7,509 nt of DNA from JBKPNX01 sp046732855 (lineage in GTDB: Bacteria; Pseudomonadota; Alphaproteobacteria; Geminicoccales; Geminicoccaceae), in NCBI GenBank assembly GCA_046732855.1, contig JBKPNX010000169.1, positions 1 through 7,509 of the forward strand. Reading direction: 5' to 3'. How positions within the stretch are numbered: position 1 is the stretch's first letter; every line of letters starts with the position of its first letter. The translations under genes were made by a program, and so were the position numbers. A model generated the notes under the pieces. The model searched no databases. It saw only the letters and a list, made by a program, of their open reading frames with translations, and had not been told where the DNA came from. Shown piece by piece: positions 5,138 through 7,509 of the stretch.

Positions 5138-7509
5138 ATGGACGAGCATGACGGCGCTGATGCGATCGAGCGCGCATGGCGGGACGGGCTCAAGCCCGAC
5201 CCGCTGCTGACGGTCTCCGAGTGGGCCGACCGCTACCGCGTCCTGTCCCAGCGGGCATCCTCTGAGCCCGGGCGCTGGCGCACCGAGCGGACGCCGTACC
5301 TGCGCGAGGTGCTCGACGCGCTCTCGCCATCGTCACCGTTCCAAAGGGTAGTGTTGATGAAGGGTGCGCAGGTCGGCGGGCCGCTCGCGCTCGACACTCC
5401 TCTGTCGACGCCCGCCGGCTGGACGACCATGGGCGCCGTGCGAGTCGGCGATCACCTGTTCGACGAGAACGGTGGGCCCTGCCGTGTCACCGGCGTCTCG
5501 GAGGTGATGACCGGGCATCCGTGCTATCGGCTGGCCTTCGACGATCGCGAGCAGGTTGTTGCCGACGGCAGTCATCGTTGGCCCGTCTGGGACTTCACCG
5601 ACGACATTCCGGTCCGGAAGGTGCTGCGGACCGACGAAATGCTCGGGCGCCTCAAGATCGGCAAGAGCAAGCGTTACCGCTTCGGGATCGACTGTTGCGG
5701 CCCGGTCGAGCTGCCTGATCAGGACCTGATCATTCATCCCTACGTTCTCGGAGCCTGGCTGGGCGACGGCTCCTCGGTCATGAACCACCTCAGCGTCCAT
5801 GAAGACGATGAGGAGATTGTCGAGCATCTCGAGGCCTGCGGCGTCGATGTCGAATTCAGGCTTCCCCATTGGCGCAAGGGCAAGTGCGCTAACCTCCTTA
5901 TTGATCCGACCTTTCGCACCTTGAACGGCGACGGCGTCGCCACCGGCATACAGCACCGGTCGCGCTTCACGACCCGATTGCGCATGCTCGATTTGCTGGA
6001 GAACAAGCACGTCCCAACGCCCTACCTCCGCGCCAGCCGGCTCCAGCGTCTGGAACTGGTGCGGGGTCTCATGGATACGGACGGCACGATCTCCGCCGAT
6101 GGGCAACGCTGCGAATTCAGCAATACAAACACGGGCCTGGTCGATGCTCTGGTCGAGCTGGTGCGCAGTCTCGGCTACAAGACGGCGATCCAGTGGGTGC
6201 CCTCGAAGCGGCAGGTTTTCCCGGTCGGACGGGAACACCAGACCCAGGGGTCCTGGCGGGTTTCCTGGACCGCCTATCAAGAAGAGCCGATGTTCAGGCT
6301 ATCCCGCAAGCGGGAGCCGATGCGTTCTATCGAGGACGGGCGGCCGGGCCGTAGTCAGCGGCGGCGCATCGTGGACATCTATCCGGTGCCAAGCGTGCCG
6401 GTCCGCTGCATCGAAGTCGACTCGCCCAGCCATCTCTATCTCTGCGGCAAAGGATGGATCCCGACCCACAACACCGAAGCCGGGAATAACTGGATCGGCT
6501 ACGTGATCCACCAAGCGCCGGGACCTATGATGGCGGTGGCGCCCACGGTGGAGCTCGCCAAGCGCAACTCGAAGCAGCGTATCGATCCGCTAATCGAGGA
6601 GAGCGAGGTCCTGCGCGAGCGGGTGAAAGAGCGGCGCTCGCGGGACAGCGGCAATACGGTGCTCTCCAAGGAGTTCCCGGGCGGGGTGCTGATCCTGACC
6701 GGCGCCAACAGTGCCGTGGGCCTCCGCTCGATGCCCGCGCGGTATCTGTTCCTCGACGAGGTCGACGGTTATCCGGGTGACGTCGAGGGCGAGGGTGATC
6801 CCATTCTGCTCGCCGAACGGCGTTCGGCCACCTTCCAGCGGCGCAAGATCCTGCTGGTCTCGACGCCGAAGGCCAAGAGCCTGTCTCGCATCCATCGGGA
6901 GTACGAGGCGAGCGACCAGCGCCGGTACTTCGTACCGTGCCCGCACTGCCATGAGCACCAGACGCTGGAGCTCGAAAACCTGCGCTGGCCGGAGGGGCGA
7001 CCGCGCGAGGCTGAGTATGCCTGCAGCCACTGCGGCAGTCTGATCGGCGAGCGCCACAAAACCTGGATGCTGGAGCACGGGGAGTGGCGGCCCACTGCAC
7101 CTGGAGATGCGCGCACCGCCGGCTTCCATCTGTCCAGCCTCTACAGCCCGGTCGGCTGGTTCAGCTGGGCCGATGCCGCGGAGATGTACGAGCAGGCCCG
7201 CAACACGCCGGACCTGATGAAGGGTTTCGTCAACACGGTGCTCGGCCTGCCGTTCGAGGAGGAGGCCGAGGCGCCGGAGTGGCAGCGGCTGTACGAGCGG
7301 CGCGAGACCTATCGTATCGGAATCGTGCCCGAGCCGGGGCTGTTCCTGACCGCCGGCGTCGACGTGCAGAAGGACCGGATCGAGGTCGAGATCGTCGCCT
7401 GGGGCCGCGGCAAGGAGAGCTGGTCCGTCGACTATCGGGTGATCGAGGGCGATACGGCCCGCGCCGAGGTCTGGGCGAGACTGGACGCGGTGCTGGCGCG
7501 GGACTGGCC
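5138..7509 (+). CDS. Phage terminase large subunit, GpA family, interrupted by an intein (C-terminus beyond window)
   Basis: ATPase and nuclease of the packaging motor. The open frame gives 790 codons with no stop and runs off the window. ATG 5138 is the first start after an in-frame TGA (5120-5122); its ribosome binding site is poor. The N-extein is residues 1-81, including LTVSEWADRYRVL and the P-loop start MKGAQVGG (74-81). Residues 82-445 are an intein. The C-extein resumes at Thr446 (TEAGNNWIGYVIH), then APTVELAKRNSKQRIDPL, Walker B YLFLDEVD (536-543; Asp540, Glu541), the coupling-type motif LLVSTP (572-577), a zinc ribbon (CPHC 601-604, CSHC 629-632), WFSW (674-677), and the start of the RNase H-like nuclease (AGVDVQKDRIEVEIVAWG, 739-756; Asp742). 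After splicing the P-loop reads KGAQVGGTE. It lacks the usual GK lysine, as I recall for this GpA subgroup, with Lys75 in the alternative position. The visible extein is 426 residues; family members are about 600-700. Confidence 0.93.
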   Translation, partial: MDEHDGADAIERAWRDGLKPDPLLTVSEWADRYRVLSQRASSEPGRWRTERTPYLREVLDALSPSSPFQRVVLMKGAQVGGPLALDTPLSTPAGWTTMGAVRVGDHLFDENGGPCRVTGVSEVMTGHPCYRLAFDDREQVVADGSHRWPVWDFTDDIPVRKVLRTDEMLGRLKIGKSKRYRFGIDCCGPVELPDQDLIIHPYVLGAWLGDGSSVMNHLSVHEDDEEIVEHLEACGVDVEFRLPHWRKGKCANLLIDPTFRTLNGDGVATGIQHRSRFTTRLRMLDLLENKHVPTPYLRASRLQRLELVRGLMDTDGTISADGQRCEFSNTNTGLVDALVELVRSLGYKTAIQWVPSKRQVFPVGREHQTQGSWRVSWTAYQEEPMFRLSRKREPMRSIEDGRPGRSQRRRIVDIYPVPSVPVRCIEVDSPSHLYLCGKGWIPTHNTEAGNNWIGYVIHQAPGPMMAVAPTVELAKRNSKQRIDPLIEESEVLRERVKERRSRDSGNTVLSKEFPGGVLILTGANSAVGLRSMPARYLFLDEVDGYPGDVEGEGDPILLAERRSATFQRRKILLVSTPKAKSLSRIHREYEASDQRRYFVPCPHCHEHQTLELENLRWPEGRPREAEYACSHCGSLIGERHKTWMLEHGEWRPTAPGDARTAGFHLSSLYSPVGWFSWADAAEMYEQARNTPDLMKGFVNTVLGLPFEEEAEAPEWQRLYERRETYRIGIVPEPGLFLTAGVDVQKDRIEVEIVAWGRGKESWSVDYRVIEGDTARAEVWARLDAVLARDW
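5381..6472 (+). mobile_element. Intein with LAGLIDADG homing endonuclease, class 3 signature, in the terminase P-loop
   Basis: A 364-residue in-frame insertion that should excise itself from the terminase after translation. Numbering from its first residue: Pro1 replaces the usual Cys or Ser (block A, PLALDTPLSTPAGWTTMGAV). Block B is VVADGSHRWPV with His65 and Trp67, and Asp62 sits where Thr is usual. Block C is LGAWLGDGS (123-131, Asp129). Block D is KHVPTPYL (209-216). Block E is VRGLMDTDGTIS (227-238, Asp234). Block F is VRCIEVDSPSHLYLC with Cys343. Block G is GWIPTHN with Thr362, His363 and Asn364, followed by +1 Thr of the extein. Trp67, Cys343 and Thr362 form the WCT triad that defines class 3 inteins, where the block F Cys attacks the N-terminal junction directly. 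Both endonuclease motifs keep their acids, so homing may be active. The boundaries come from restoring the P-loop sequence GAQVGG/TEAG. Exact endpoints are firm at the C-terminus and strongly supported at the N-terminus. Confidence 0.93.

Larger units (their letters stand above)
1979..7509. mobile_element. Prophage-like region (left part only)
   Basis: A ParB-methyltransferase fusion, a reversed DUF3489 pair and a small/large terminase operon together indicate a tailed-phage genome or prophage. The true left edge is probably within 1161-1978 but could not be fixed: no integrase, attachment repeat or tRNA is visible. The right side continues past the window. All visible phage genes look intact, so this is not an obvious decayed remnant, but structural genes are not in view. 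Confidence 0.6.

Noticed and set aside
5119..5151. 10-codon frame overlapping the large terminase start
   Set aside because: Too short and without a ribosome binding site; considered as a leader for translational coupling but nothing supports it.
5333..6280. 315-codon minus-strand frame opposite the intein
   Set aside because: The plus strand shows splicing blocks and endonuclease motifs across the same region; the antisense product has no recognisable pattern.

Overview
The window reads as a junction between an alphaproteobacterial chromosome and phage-derived DNA. The DNA is GC-rich, with G/C preferred at third codon positions. The partial arylsulfatase, the ParB-domain methyltransferase, the DUF3489 protein and the terminase pair all look like Hyphomicrobiales (Rhizobiales) proteins. 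This assignment comes from recognising protein families by eye; no search was run. No tRNA, rRNA, CRISPR array, integrase or transposase was found.

Layout. Positions 1-1160 (minus strand) hold the first 386 codons of an exported formylglycine-type arylsulfatase, which is probably host metabolism. Positions 1161-1978 are about 800 bases with no convincing protein gene. They contain an orphan Rho-independent terminator (1575-1606) preceded by hairpin-forming sequence, an A/T-richer stretch (about 1640-1760), and a repeat-rich leader with a nested hairpin (1904-1942) just before the next gene. At 1979 a phage-type cassette starts. It has a ParB-like/DNA adenine methyltransferase fusion (+), then two genes on the opposite strand (a tandem winged-helix DUF3489 protein and a small hypothetical protein), then a plus-strand packaging operon. 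The operon holds the small terminase (4380-4955), a 43-residue single-pass membrane protein (4978-5109), and the large terminase (5138 to beyond the window end).

The main discovery is inside the large terminase. Its GpA-type ATPase is interrupted in the P-loop by a 364-residue in-frame intein (5381-6472). The intein starts with proline rather than Cys or Ser. It has Trp two residues after the block B histidine, Cys at block F position 4 and Thr at block G position 5, followed by His-Asn and a +1 Thr. This is the Trp-Cys-Thr signature of class 3 inteins, which use an internal cysteine to attack the N-terminal splice junction. Both LAGLIDADG motifs keep their acidic residues, so the intein may also be an active homing endonuclease.

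How the genes fit together. The small terminase would recognise phage DNA, and the large terminase would cut and translocate it after the intein splices out and rebuilds the ATP site. The methyltransferase would modify phage or host DNA, and the DUF3489 protein would bind DNA as a possible regulator. Portal, capsid and tail genes would be expected to the right of the window.
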